Shown here piece after piece: positions 1 to 11,043 of a stretch of DNA of 64,000 nucleotides (the first letter of the stretch is position 1; the number at the start of each line of letters is the position of its first letter). Location of the stretch: the NCBI RefSeq assembly GCF_026004055.1, contig NZ_BPIJ01000001.1, positions 1,550,001 to 1,614,000 of the forward strand. Direction: 5' to 3'. The position numbers were made by a program, and so were the translations under genes. The notes beneath the pieces are model-generated. The model had not been told where the DNA came from. It saw only the letters and a list, made by a program, of their open reading frames with translations, and did no database searches. The stretch is from Meiothermus sp. (lineage in GTDB: Bacteria; Deinococcota; Deinococci; Deinococcales; Thermaceae).

Positions 1-168
1 CACCAGCCCGGCCAACACCCGTAGCAAGGTGGTCTTGCCCACCCCGTTGGGCCCTACCAGGGCCACCGCTTCGTGCTTGGCCAGCCGGAAGTCCAGGCCG
101 CGCAGCACCCAGTCCCGGCCGTAGCGTTTGGCAACGGATTGGGCCTCAATCAGCATCGGTTCCATCAT
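1..168 (-). CDS. ABC transporter ATP-binding protein, N-terminal part (CcmA-like)
   Basis: Only the first 56 codons are in the window; the gene runs off the left edge. The visible part contains the Walker A motif GPNGVGKTT at residues 39-47, preceded by a typical ABC first strand ([14 protein letters not shown]). It begins at a double ATG six bases after the stop of ccdA, so the two are almost certainly co-transcribed. Beside a CcdA gene, the heme-exporter ATPase CcmA is the likeliest identity, but the family-defining parts are missing and another exporter ATPase is possible. Confidence 0.75.
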   Translation of the reverse strand, partial: MMEPMLIEAQSVAKRYGRDWVLRGLDFRLAKHEAVALVGPNGVGKTTLLRVLAGLV

Positions 169-174
169 ACGTGC

Positions 175-855
175 TTACTGGCCGATTAGGTTTTTCTCGA
201 GGTTCAGCAGCCACTCGGGCGTGATTTTGAGGAAAAAGCTGTTGAGTTGGGTAAAGGTGCCGGTCAGCATCAACACCCCAATGGCCACCAGCACCACCCC
301 GGCCGTCACCTCGGCCCAGCGGGAAAACCGAGCTGCCCGGCGCAAAACCGGGCGAACCCGGTCGGCAAAAAGGGCCACCAGCAAAAAGGGAATGGCCAGG
401 CCCAGGATGTAGGACAACAAAAAGCCAACCCCCCCTCCTGCCGCCGTGAGGGTTAGAATGCCGCCCAGAATCGGGCCAATGCAAGGCGTCCAACCCAACC
501 CCAAAACCAGGCCCAGCACAAAGGCCCCCCAAGGCCGGCCGGTATCCCCCTGGTAGCGCAGGTTCACCCCCCATTTGGGCTTCAAGCCCAGCATGTAGAG
601 CCCAAACAGCACCATCACCACCCCGCCCACCTGGCTTAGCCCTTGCCGGTTTTCCGCCAACAGCCCGCCCAGAAGGGTGAAGGGCAACCCCAACAACAAA
701 AACACCAGCGAAAAACCCCCCACAAAGAAGAAGGCGTTGAACAGAGGCCGCCCCCGCTCGCCGCCCAAATAGAGCAGATAGGTAGGCACCAGCGGCAACA
801 CGCAAGGAGACAGAAAAGAAAGAATCCCGGCCAAGAAGGCAGCGGTCAAGCTCAT
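175..855 (-). CDS. ccdA: Cytochrome c biogenesis protein CcdA
   Basis: This 226-residue integral membrane protein has about six hydrophobic segments. Its two redox cysteines sit in the family's typical settings: C18 in LSPCVLP and C125 in GWTPCIGP. CcdA carries electrons from cytoplasmic thioredoxin across the membrane to reduce apocytochrome c or extracytoplasmic thioredoxin-like partners. Length matches the short CcdA/DsbD-beta type. Its last codons abut the ABC ATPase gene, suggesting a cytochrome maturation operon continuing beyond the left edge. A -10-like TATGCT lies six bases before the ATG, consistent with a leaderless message. Confidence 0.93.
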   Translation of the reverse strand: MSLTAAFLAGILSFLSPCVLPLVPTYLLYLGGERGRPLFNAFFFVGGFSLVFLLLGLPFTLLGGLLAENRQGLSQVGGVVMVLFGLYMLGLKPKWGVNLRYQGDTGRPWGAFVLGLVLGLGWTPCIGPILGGILTLTAAGGGVGFLLSYILGLAIPFLLVALFADRVRPVLRRAARFSRWAEVTAGVVLVAIGVLMLTGTFTQLNSFFLKITPEWLLNLEKNLIGQ

Positions 856-861
856 GGGTCT

Positions 862-867
862 AGCATA
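862..867 (-). promoter_or_regulatory. -10 box of ccdA (TATGCT)
   Basis: On the minus strand TATGCT is followed by six bases and then the ccdA ATG at 855. No convincing -35 is visible. The spacing fits transcription starting at or next to the start codon. Confidence 0.5.
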
Positions 868-913
868 GAGGAGATGGACTAGGAGTTTCGTAAGTCTTTC
901 AAGAATTGCTCGG

Positions 914-919
914 TATGAT
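914..919 (+). promoter_or_regulatory. -10 box of the histidine kinase gene (TATGAT)
   Basis: TATGAT ends seven bases before the ATG at 927. Two ATGs at 915 and 918 overlap or adjoin this box, so if it is used as a promoter they cannot be translated from this transcript. Confidence 0.45.
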
Positions 920-926
920 GGCGGCG

Positions 927-1952
927 ATGCGGGAAAATTTGGAATATCAGCGTGAACAGCGTATTCGCACCATTCTGGAGGCGATTCCCGACGATTTGAT
1001 GCTCGTGGATACAGCAGGCAACATCCGCGAGTACAAAGCGGGTAAAAGCGCCTCCCATCTGCCCATGGATCGCTTTTTGGGCACTACCTTGGGCGAGCTA
1101 TTTAACCAAAGCCTGGCCAACCTGCTCCAGCGCGCCATTGGCGAGGTTCTGGACACCGAGCAGGCCCAGGTGATTGAGTTCAACCTGGAGGGGCGCGACT
1201 TCGAGGCCCGCATCGTCCCGATGGAAAGCGACATGGCCCTGATTCTTTTTCGGGATATCACGCTGGAGCTCGAGGCCGAGCGGCTAAAGTCGGAGTTCAT
1301 CGCCGCGGTTTCGCACGAGCTCAAAACCCCGCTGGCCTCCATTCTGGGGTTCAGCGAGCTGCTCCTAGACCATAGTTATAGCCCCGCCGAACTCCAGGAG
1401 TTTTTAGAGAACATCCAGCACAGCAGTTTGCGGCTGAAGGATATGGTCAACAACCTGCTGGACACCTCCCGCCTGGAAGCCGGGCGGTTCAGCATCAGCA
1501 GACAGCCGGTAGACTTACAGCTTACCCTGGCCCAGACCGCCCGTAGCTTTGCCGGGGTGGCCAAGCTCAGCCAAATTCAGTTTGTCTGGGAGTTTGACCC
1601 CCTCCCTATCATTGAGGCCGACCCGGAGCGCATCGGGCAGGTGGTGGGCAACCTCCTTTCCAACGCCTTCAAGTTTTGCCCCCGGCAAGGCACCGTCTGG
1701 CTGCGGGCCAGGCCCCATGGGGGGGTGCTGCTCGAGGTCGAGGACACCGGCCCCGGCATCCCGCTGGCCGAGCAGGGACACCTATTCCAGCGCTACAGCC
1801 GCACCCAGAGCGCCATCTCGAGGGGCATTGTGGGTACCGGCCTGGGGCTTTTCATCTCCAGGGCCATCGTCGAGGCCCATCACGGGCGCATCTGGGTGGA
1901 GTCGGAGGAGGGCCGGGGCGCAAAGTTCTGTGTGTGGCTGCCGCTCCAGTAG
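927..1952 (+). CDS. PAS-domain sensor histidine kinase (orphan)
   Basis: The 341-residue protein has an N-terminal PAS-like domain (about residues 10-115), a HisKA dimerisation domain with the phospho-acceptor histidine in AAVSHELKTPL (about residue 130), and a HATPase domain with the N box (NLLSNAFKF), G1 (DTGPGI) and G2 (GTGLGLFIS). There is no signal peptide or membrane segment, so it should sense a cytoplasmic signal. No response regulator adjoins it. The NarL-type regulator at 35.6 kb belongs to a class normally paired with HisKA_3 kinases, so it is an unlikely partner. Start 927 was chosen because TATGAT lies seven bases upstream; ATG 915 is the alternative. Confidence 0.9.
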   Translation: MRENLEYQREQRIRTILEAIPDDLMLVDTAGNIREYKAGKSASHLPMDRFLGTTLGELFNQSLANLLQRAIGEVLDTEQAQVIEFNLEGRDFEARIVPMESDMALILFRDITLELEAERLKSEFIAAVSHELKTPLASILGFSELLLDHSYSPAELQEFLENIQHSSLRLKDMVNNLLDTSRLEAGRFSISRQPVDLQLTLAQTARSFAGVAKLSQIQFVWEFDPLPIIEADPERIGQVVGNLLSNAFKFCPRQGTVWLRARPHGGVLLEVEDTGPGIPLAEQGHLFQRYSRTQSAISRGIVGTGLGLFISRAIVEAHHGRIWVESEEGRGAKFCVWLPLQ

Positions 1953-2060
1953 GCTAAAGGCTCGAAAATATGGAATTCTCGGATTCGCTGTCGCTGGTCA
2001 CCTTGCTTTAGGCCTTCGGCTTTGAGCAACTTCTTGTGCTTATTGCGGTACGCTAAAGCC

Positions 2061-3077
2061 ATGCTGCGCCTGGTGGGTCTGCGTAAAAGCTACCCAGGGT
2101 TTGCGCTCTCGGTCTCGCTCGAGGTTCCCGCGGGGCAAACCCTGGCGCTACTGGGGCCCTCGGGCAGTGGCAAAAGCACCCTCCTGCGGCTGGTGGCGGG
2201 CCTGGAAGCGCCCGATGCCGGGGAGATCTGGCTAGACCAAACCGAGCTGACCCCCCTAACGCCTGAGGCCCGGCGGGTGGGCTTTGTGTTTCAGGATTAC
2301 GCGCTGTTTCCGCACCTTACGGTCTTCGAAAACATCGCCTTTGGCCTGCGCGAGGCGCGGTGGAGCGAGGCCAGGGTGCAAGAGCGCGTGGCCGAGCTGC
2401 TGGATATGACCCACCTCACCCCACACGCCCGCAAACGCCCGGATCAGCTCTCGGGCGGCGAACGCCAGCGGGTCGCTTTGGCCCGGGCGCTGGCCCCCCG
2501 GCCCCGGGTGCTGCTCCTGGACGAACCCCTGGGGGCGCTGGACTTGAAGCTGCGCCAGGAGCTGCTGCTGGAGCTACGGGCCATTTTGCGCCAGACCGTC
2601 GTGCCAACCATCGTGGTAACGCATGACCAGTCCGAGGCTTTTGTAATTGCTCATCAAGTGACCCTACTGCGAGACGGCACCCTCGTGCAACAGGGGGCCC
2701 CCGAACAGCTTTTCAACCGACCCAAGAACCCCTGGGTTGCCACCTTTCTGGGCCACCGCAACCTGCTCTCCGCCGAACAAAGCCGCCAGATGGGCCTGCC
2801 TGCCCGCCCGCACCTCCTGCCGCAGGAGGCCATTGCCCTGGGCCAGGGGGAGGAAGCACAGGTGCTCGAGCGCATTTTCAAGGGCTTTACGGTGGCCCTG
2901 GAGCTGGCCTGGCGGGGCCAAAAGCTCTACCTGGAGGGCCAGGAACTCGGGCTCTACCCCGGCGACATAGTCCGCATCGGGATAGACTGGTCGAAGGTCG
3001 TTGCAATGGAGGAAGAAGACAACGAAGGTGAACCCTGGCAACCCGTAGACGCCGTGACCCCAAACGCAAGACCTTAG
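2061..3077 (+). CDS. ABC transporter ATP-binding protein, PotA/ThiQ/FbpC-like, possibly for thiamine
   Basis: This is a 338-residue importer-type ATPase: Walker A GPSGSGKST, Q-loop FQDYALFPH, signature LSGGERQRVALARAL, Walker B RVLLLDEPLGALD and H-loop VTHDQSEA, followed by about 110 residues resembling the TOBE-type regulatory tail of the CUT/Fe/thiamine group. No permease or binding protein lies beside it, so the transporter is incomplete here. Thiamine pyrophosphokinase begins 62 bases downstream on the same strand, which makes thiamine or a precursor the most plausible substrate; this is inference from context. TACGCT lies six bases before the ATG. Confidence 0.85.
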   Translation: MLRLVGLRKSYPGFALSVSLEVPAGQTLALLGPSGSGKSTLLRLVAGLEAPDAGEIWLDQTELTPLTPEARRVGFVFQDYALFPHLTVFENIAFGLREARWSEARVQERVAELLDMTHLTPHARKRPDQLSGGERQRVALARALAPRPRVLLLDEPLGALDLKLRQELLLELRAILRQTVVPTIVVTHDQSEAFVIAHQVTLLRDGTLVQQGAPEQLFNRPKNPWVATFLGHRNLLSAEQSRQMGLPARPHLLPQEAIALGQGEEAQVLERIFKGFTVALELAWRGQKLYLEGQELGLYPGDIVRIGIDWSKVVAMEEEDNEGEPWQPVDAVTPNARP

Positions 3078-3139
3078 AGGGTCGTGCGTTTTGCAAGATT
3101 CGAATGTTCTGACACCAGACGCTCGACCCCTGATTGCTC

Positions 3140-3778
3140 ATGCGCCCCTTCACCATCCTGCTCGGCGGCTCGGTTGTCCCCACCGAAAGGCTCAAAGCCC
3201 AGGTGGCCGGGAGCCGGGTCATTGCGGCAGATAGCGGCATGATACACGCCGGGCCGCTGGGGCTCCAGGCCGAGTTGTGGGTGGGGGACTTCGACTCGGC
3301 CTCTGCGGAACTCCAGCAGACCTATGCCCAGGTGCCGCGCGAGGAGCATCCGGTAAGCAAAGACTTTACCGATGGGGAGCTGGCCATCGCAGCGGCCCTG
3401 GCCAGGGGGGCCGACCGGCTCTTTTTGGTGGGGGCCATGGGCGGCCAGACCGATCAGACCCTGGCCCATCTGCTGCTGGGTATCCGGCTGACACGCCAGG
3501 GTATTCCTACCCTGCTCAGCTCGGGCCTCGAGGAGGCCCACCCCCTGCTACCGGGCTCCTTGCAACTGGATCTGCCGTACGGTAGCAGGCTAAGTTTGCT
3601 GCCGCTGGGCGGTTTTGTGGGTCTGAGCCTCCGGGGAGTTCGCTGGCCCCTCGAGGGCGCCGAGGTGCCCCTGGGCAGCACCCGCACCCTTTCCAATGTG
3701 GCTTTGGGGTCGGTGGAGATAGGGCTCGAGGCTGGCTACGGTGTACTAGTTGCCTACCCCGAACCCGCCACTTTGTGA
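3140..3778 (+). CDS. thiN: Thiamine pyrophosphokinase
   Basis: The 212-residue protein shows the TPK signature pieces in order: AADSG near residue 32, GDFDS, KDFTDGE with the catalytic acidic residues, GAMGGQTDQT, and a C-terminal thiamine-binding strand with STRTLSNVALG. It transfers pyrophosphate from ATP to thiamine to make the cofactor TPP, matching salvage of imported thiamine. The start is ATG 3140; a TTG two codons earlier is possible. The last 25 bases overlap the end of a convergent gene. Confidence 0.9.
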   Translation: MRPFTILLGGSVVPTERLKAQVAGSRVIAADSGMIHAGPLGLQAELWVGDFDSASAELQQTYAQVPREEHPVSKDFTDGELAIAAALARGADRLFLVGAMGGQTDQTLAHLLLGIRLTRQGIPTLLSSGLEEAHPLLPGSLQLDLPYGSRLSLLPLGGFVGLSLRGVRWPLEGAEVPLGSTRTLSNVALGSVEIGLEAGYGVLVAYPEPATL

Positions 3779-4269
3779 AACTCATCCAGAAACAGCCCCA
3801 GCTCTTCAGCCAGATGCTCTTGCTCGAGCATGGCCTGCCCGAACACCAATGGGTCTTCCAGTAGATCGGGTAAGCGCAACCACCCCAGGTAATACCGCCC
3901 GGCCAGCCCCGGTTTTTTGAGCCGGAGCCGCTCGGTGCTCGAGAGCAGGGTTTCGAAGGCTTCAGGGCTACAGAGCACCGGATACTGCACCGGGGATAGC
4001 CGGCGCAAAAAAGACCTGAGCAAACCCGGATTCGACCAGAAGCCGTAGTTAATGTCGTCGGTGATCTGCTCGATACGCGAGAGTAAGGCCGGATCGCCCT
4101 GGCGGCCTACCAGCTTACGTACCAACTCACTGCGCCGCAGGCGTAAGGTGGCGTACTCGCTCAGGGAGTAGAGTCTACCGGGGTAAAAGTCCAGGGCCTC
4201 GCGCAGCCGGTGCGCCATGACATAGTCCTGGTATTCCCGGAAGGGATCCACGTTTCCATTGTGCGACAA
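3754..4269 (-). CDS. Hypothetical protein, 171 residues
   Basis: I do not recognise the family. The protein is charged and helical, rich in Leu, Arg and Glu, with no signal peptide or membrane segment. Its start appears to be TTG at 4269, because minus-strand TAATCT lies exactly six bases upstream; an in-frame GTG six codons later is the alternative. It converges on thiN and shares 25 bases with it, which argues for two independently transcribed genes reading into each other. Codon use is normal for the window, so it is probably real. Confidence 0.7.
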   Translation of the reverse strand: MSHNGNVDPFREYQDYVMAHRLREALDFYPGRLYSLSEYATLRLRRSELVRKLVGRQGDPALLSRIEQITDDINYGFWSNPGLLRSFLRRLSPVQYPVLCSPEAFETLLSSTERLRLKKPGLAGRYYLGWLRLPDLLEDPLVFGQAMLEQEHLAEELGLFLDEFHKVAGSG

Positions 4270-4340
4270 GGGAGCAGATTAATGGAAGATGACCCTTGTT
4301 TGTGGGGAGGTTCTCATGACTCTGCGGGTGAGCCGGAGGG

Positions 4341-4346
4341 TATAGT
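4341..4346 (+). promoter_or_regulatory. -10 box (TATAGT) of the 76-residue protein gene
   Basis: TATAGT ends five bases before the ATG at 4352. No clear -35 is visible. Confidence 0.5.
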
Positions 4347-4351
4347 CAGGT

Positions 4352-4582
4352 ATGGATACCCGGGGCTGGGTTCTCAAAGCAGTCGAGGTACTGCGATTTG
4401 CCAGCGAAAAAGATATTGTTCGGTGGCTGGACGAGGAAGGCGAAAGCCTGTCCAAAGACGAGCTTCAGCGCACCCTCGAGCGCCTGCTCGAGGAGGGTCT
4501 GCTCGAGCTCAAAAACGACCTCTTCCGCCTCAAGCGAAAAGACAGCAGCCACCAGGCTTTCGATAGCCTGTTCAAAGAATAG
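4352..4582 (+). CDS. Small winged-helix-like protein, 76 residues
   Basis: The sequence alternates amphipathic helices (AVEVLRFASEKDIVRWL, KDELQRTLERLLEEGLLEL) and ends in a short basic strand (DLFRLKRK). This is the layout of a minimal winged helix-turn-helix, in which the LLEEGLLEL stretch would lead into the wing. A DNA-binding role is therefore plausible but unproven. It is transcribed alone and is followed by a repeat-bearing gap before arsR. Three CTCGAG hexamers, all encoding Leu-Glu, lie within about 35 bases. Confidence 0.7.
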   Translation: MDTRGWVLKAVEVLRFASEKDIVRWLDEEGESLSKDELQRTLERLLEEGLLELKNDLFRLKRKDSSHQAFDSLFKE

Positions 4583-4595
4583 CGTGATCTTCACA

Positions 4596-4647
4596 AATAT
4601 CGAGCCGTCCGGGACTAAAAATCCTTTGTCCTGAACAGTGGTGGCCT
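4596..4647 (+). repeat. Dispersed repeat, family C, copy 1
   Basis: This stretch has the core GGGACTAAAAATCCTTTGTCC followed by AACAGTGGTGGCC. It matches, with a few changes, the sequence at the right edge (63944-64000), and shares CTTTGTCC plus AACAGTGG with 31371-31398. All three copies are intergenic. Confidence 0.7.
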
Positions 4648-4728
4648 GGATGGGCAAGATACCGCATGACCTTTGAGGGCCATCTACCCCCTCGAGGCGC
4701 CTCCCTGGCATGTTTCGGGCTTCTTGTA

Positions 4729-4758
4729 TTGACATATTTAGATTTATCAATGTATTCT
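4729..4758 (+). promoter_or_regulatory. arsR promoter with overlapping palindromic operator
   Basis: A perfect -35 TTGACA (4729-4734), an 18-base spacer and -10 TATTCT (4753-4758) end six bases before the arsR ATG. The 22 bases 4729-4750 form an imperfect palindrome (8 of 11 positions paired, arms TTGA and TCAA) covering the -35 and spacer. This is the expected position for ArsR autorepression. It is the strongest promoter-like sequence in the window. Confidence 0.8.
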
Positions 4759-4764
4759 GAAGGC

Positions 4765-5109
4765 ATGGGTTCCCTAGCATTGCAACCGGACACAAGAAGC
4801 TTGTCAGAAGGTGGGCTCGAGGCCGGTGCGTCTGTGTTCAAAGCCCTCTCCGACCCGGCCCGGCTCAAGATTCTGGCCCACCTGGCTCAAAACCCAGGTG
4901 GCGCTTGCTGTGGCCCCGAGCCGGGGGTGTGCGCTTGTGATCTGGAGACCGTAACCGGGCTGTCCCAGCCCACCGTTTCGCACCACATGAAGTGCTTGGT
5001 CTCGGCGGAGTTGGTTCGGGGCGAAAAACGCGGCAAGTGGATGTACTACCAGCTCGACCCCAGGGGTTTTGCCCTGGCAAAAGCAGTTTTGAGGCAAATA
5101 GGCGGGTAA
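4765..5109 (+). CDS. arsR: ArsR-family arsenic/metal-responsive repressor
   Basis: The 114-residue winged helix-turn-helix protein has the ArsR/SmtB recognition helix (TGLSQPTVSHHMKCL). A thiol sensor segment lies just before it: a CC pair, then a CxC pair followed by Asp-Leu, equivalent to the CVCDL site of E. coli ArsR that binds As(III)/Sb(III). In the family, metalloid binding releases the operator. The following genes (DUF6428 protein, ArsN2, MFS transporter) support arsenic as inducer. ATG 4765 was chosen because promoter -10 TATTCT lies six bases upstream; the frame is open further upstream, but that part would overlap the promoter. Confidence 0.93.
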   Translation: MGSLALQPDTRSLSEGGLEAGASVFKALSDPARLKILAHLAQNPGGACCGPEPGVCACDLETVTGLSQPTVSHHMKCLVSAELVRGEKRGKWMYYQLDPRGFALAKAVLRQIGG

Positions 5110-5126
5110 CGCCCTAGGAGGAAATC

Positions 5127-5612
5127 ATGCAAACACAAGCCTTTCTTGACGCCCTATCGGGCTACGAAGACCGGCCATTGGTGTTCGAGTACACCCCAGG
5201 CCAGCACATTGCCCCCGGTTATCACGTTACCGAGGTGATGAGCGTCATCTACGAGAGCATGGACTGCGGTGGGCAGGCCAACTTCTGGCGTGAGACCGTG
5301 GTGCAGCTTATGGGGCCCGGCCCCAACGACAAACCCGAATTCATGACGGTACAGAAGTTCCTGCGCATCTACCGCCGGGTAGCGGCCGCGGTGCCGGTGC
5401 GGGGGGAGGCCCCAGTGCGCTTCGAGTATGGCGGTGTGGCCCTTCCCGCGGTTCAGTACCATGTGGGCCAGATTGCCCTCGAGGGCGAGCATTTGGTGGT
5501 GCGTCTGACCCCTCCTAGCGTGACCTGCAAGGCCCAAGACCGGAACCCGGCCAACTGTTGCGGGCCGCTCGAGTTAGAGATGGCAACCCCGGCTGCGGGT
5601 CGGTGTTGCTAG
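5127..5612 (+). CDS. DUF6428-family protein in an arsenic operon
   Basis: The 161-residue soluble protein starts 17 bases after arsR behind a good ribosome-binding site (AGGAGG). It resembles the DUF6428 proteins that often accompany ArsR genes. The function is not established. A 30-residue C-terminal tail holds five cysteines, ending in NCCG and RCC, while the body has only one obvious cysteine. Paired tail cysteines would suit binding or handover of a thiophilic metalloid; this is inference. A weak hairpin (CCACG/CGTGG, 5617-5632) follows. Confidence 0.75.
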   Translation: MQTQAFLDALSGYEDRPLVFEYTPGQHIAPGYHVTEVMSVIYESMDCGGQANFWRETVVQLMGPGPNDKPEFMTVQKFLRIYRRVAAAVPVRGEAPVRFEYGGVALPAVQYHVGQIALEGEHLVVRLTPPSVTCKAQDRNPANCCGPLELEMATPAAGRCC

Positions 5613-5699
5613 GTTCTCCACGAAAGGTCGTGGGTGATCCCCCGGCTCGATGTCCCTATATCTCTCAAACAATCCGCTGAACCGTAAGCTAGAGGCATC

Positions 5700-6134
5700 A
5701 TGATTACCTACTGCACCGCTACCTCGGACGATCTGGCCGAAATCAGGGCGCTGCTGGAAGCTTCCTACCTACCCACCGCCGGCCTCGAGGCCCACATCCT
5801 GAACTTTGTGCTGGCCATGGAGGGCCAACAGGTGGTGGGGTGTGCAGGCCTGGAAGTGCACCAAGACAGCGGTCTGTTGCGCTCGGTGGTGGTTGCACCG
5901 GCCTACCGAGCCCAGGGCCTGGGAACCAAGCTAACCGAAGGCATGATCGAGCTGGCTCAACAAAAAAACCTGACCTCGCTCTCGCTCCTGACCGAGACCG
6001 CCCAGGACTATTTTGCCCGCTTTGGCTTTGTGCAGGTGTCGCGCACGGAACTCCCTGCGGCCCTAAATGCCTCGGAGGAACTCCAGGGCGCTTGCCCCGA
6101 TACCGCTACGGCCATGATGCTCAAGCTCGAGTAG
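5700..6134 (+). CDS. arsN2: Arsenic resistance GNAT N-acetyltransferase ArsN2-like
   Basis: This 144-residue GNAT protein carries the acetyl-CoA loop as VVVAPAYRAQGLGTKLTEGM (motif A, Q/RxxGxG/A type) and the C-terminal YFARFGF strand. Length and position after arsR and DUF6428 fit ArsN2, a subgroup named for arsenic operons whose substrate is not settled; ArsN1 acetylates the antibiotic phosphinothricin and its arsenic analogue. TAAGCT (5685-5690) lies nine bases before the ATG, so the gene may have its own leaderless promoter as well as read-through from arsR. Confidence 0.85.
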   Translation: MITYCTATSDDLAEIRALLEASYLPTAGLEAHILNFVLAMEGQQVVGCAGLEVHQDSGLLRSVVVAPAYRAQGLGTKLTEGMIELAQQKNLTSLSLLTETAQDYFARFGFVQVSRTELPAALNASEELQGACPDTATAMMLKLE

Positions 6135-6202
6135 CCGCCAGCATTTGAACTTGTGATAAGACTCGATACATGAACCCATTTTCCAGTCGAAAAACCATGG
6201 CA

Positions 6203-6231
6203 TTACCATATCTGATCCTTGAAAATACTCT
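6203..6231 (+). promoter_or_regulatory. Putative promoter of the MFS gene
   Basis: TTACCA (6203-6208), a 17-base spacer and TACTCT (6226-6231). Transcription would start near 6238, leaving a leader of roughly 65 bases before the ATG at 6305, unlike most neighbours. Confidence 0.4.
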
Positions 6232-6304
6232 AGCCCTCGAGCTGTAACGGCCCGCATTGCAGAAGACCGACTGCATCCCATACCACCGAATCCTTAGCCC
6301 CCCT

Positions 6305-7543
6305 ATGACCCACCCCTCCCCTAGGGCCTCCTACTATGGCTGGCGCATCGCCTGGGCGCTGGCCCTCACCCAGACCATCGGGTTTGGCGTGTTGCACTAT
6401 GCTTTCGGCGTCTTTGTGAAGCCGATGGAGGCCGAGCTGGGCTGGAACCGGGCCGAGACCTCGGCGGCTTTCTCGCTGGCCTTACTGGTCTCGGGTTTGG
6501 CGGCCATTCCGGTGGGGCGCTGGTTCGACCGACACGGGGCTCGAGCCCTTATGACCGCCGGTTCCATCGGGGGGGCCTTGCTGGTCTGGGGCTGGGCCCA
6601 GGTACAAAACCTGACCACCTTTTATCTGCTCTGGGCAGGTCTGGGACTGGCCATGGCCATGGTGCTCTACGAGGTGGCCTTCGCTGTGCTGGCGGTCTGG
6701 TTTCGTCGCTACCGCCCCCGGGCCATGCTGGTCGTAACCCTGGTGGCCGGCCTGGCCAGCACTATTTTTGTACCGCTTAGCACCTGGCTGGTGCAGCTTG
6801 CGGGCTGGCGCAGTGCGCTGGAAATTCTGGCTCTCATCTTTGCCCTAGGCACCATTCCCCTGCACGCTTTGGTCCTACGGCGGCGGCCAGAGGATATAGG
6901 GCAAGTACCGGATGGCGAGGCATTGGCGGCAAGTTCCGCCAGCCCGGCTAATGAACCCAGCATCGGCGCAAAAGAGGCCCTGCGCCAGCCCACCTTCTGG
7001 TGGCTTTCGCTGGGGTTTGCCCTGTCCAGGGCCACCAGCATTGCCCTTACGGCCCACATGGTGCCTCTGCTAACCGAGAAAGGCTACACCCCCGCCCTGG
7101 TGGCTCTGGCGGCCGGAGGGGTGGGCGTGGTGCAGCTCGCAGGCCGCATCGTCTATACGCCTCTCAGTGAGCGCATCTCGCTCTTTATCCTCAGCAGTGC
7201 TTTTCTGGGGGGCTATGCCTTGAGTCTACTTGGCCTGCTGTTTTTACCGGAGGGTGTGGGCCTTTGGGCCTTCGTGCTCTTTTTCGGCCTGGCCAACGGC
7301 TCCATCTCCCTAGCCAAACCCGCCCTGGTTGCCGAGACCTATGGGGCGAAGCACTATGGCACCATCAGCGGCAGCATGGCCTCCATTGTGGCCGTGGCCC
7401 AGACCCTCGCTCCCTTTGGAGCTGGCGCCCTGCACGGGCTTTCCGGCAACTATAATCTGGCGCTCTGGCTTTTTGCTACCCTAGCGACGATTTCGGCGCT
7501 GGCTATATGGCAGGCCCGGCCCCAAACGGTTTCCCCACGGTAA
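6305..7543 (+). CDS. Major facilitator superfamily transporter
   Basis: The 412-residue protein has about 12 hydrophobic segments and the MFS loop 2-3 motif GRWFDRHGAR (G-x4-D-R/K-x-G-R/K). It resembles the oxalate/monocarboxylate (OFA-like) group. As the last gene of the arsR cluster it may export an arsenical, for example an acetylated or organic form, since no ArsB, Acr3 or ArsP gene is visible nearby. That role is inferred from position only. It follows arsN2 by 170 bases and has a promoter-like sequence of its own. Start ATG 6305 is preferred to a TTG 16 codons upstream. Confidence 0.85.
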   Translation: MTHPSPRASYYGWRIAWALALTQTIGFGVLHYAFGVFVKPMEAELGWNRAETSAAFSLALLVSGLAAIPVGRWFDRHGARALMTAGSIGGALLVWGWAQVQNLTTFYLLWAGLGLAMAMVLYEVAFAVLAVWFRRYRPRAMLVVTLVAGLASTIFVPLSTWLVQLAGWRSALEILALIFALGTIPLHALVLRRRPEDIGQVPDGEALAASSASPANEPSIGAKEALRQPTFWWLSLGFALSRATSIALTAHMVPLLTEKGYTPALVALAAGGVGVVQLAGRIVYTPLSERISLFILSSAFLGGYALSLLGLLFLPEGVGLWAFVLFFGLANGSISLAKPALVAETYGAKHYGTISGSMASIVAVAQTLAPFGAGALHGLSGNYNLALWLFATLATISALAIWQARPQTVSPR

Positions 7544-7611
7544 AAGCTGGCAAAGTGAGACGTACAGCCCACCGCACAGCTCTCACAAATAAAACGACCC
7601 CCTATTGCCGT

Positions 7612-7617
7612 TATAGT
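7612..7617 (+). promoter_or_regulatory. -10 box of nrnA (TATAGT)
   Basis: TATAGT ends nine bases before the nrnA ATG at 7627. The 83-base gap after the MFS gene holds no other obvious signal. Confidence 0.5.
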
Positions 7618-7626
7618 TGAGGCGTT

Positions 7627-10958
<3,332 letters not shown>

Positions 10959-11043
10959 ACCCACCCGAGCGAAGGCTCCTAGAAGCTTTAGAACAAGCCA
11001 AGTATCTTTTCTCAAAATACATTTGGGGGCAAAATGGAGGGGC

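Noticed and set aside
4666-4764. A longer ArsR protein starting at 4666 or 4750
   Set aside because: The extra part would be encoded by the promoter and operator; ArsR homologues begin near ATG 4765.
5617-5632. CCACG/CGTGG hairpin as terminator of the arsR-DUF6428 unit
   Set aside because: Only five pairs with no T-run; too weak to claim, and arsN2 belongs functionally to the same cluster.
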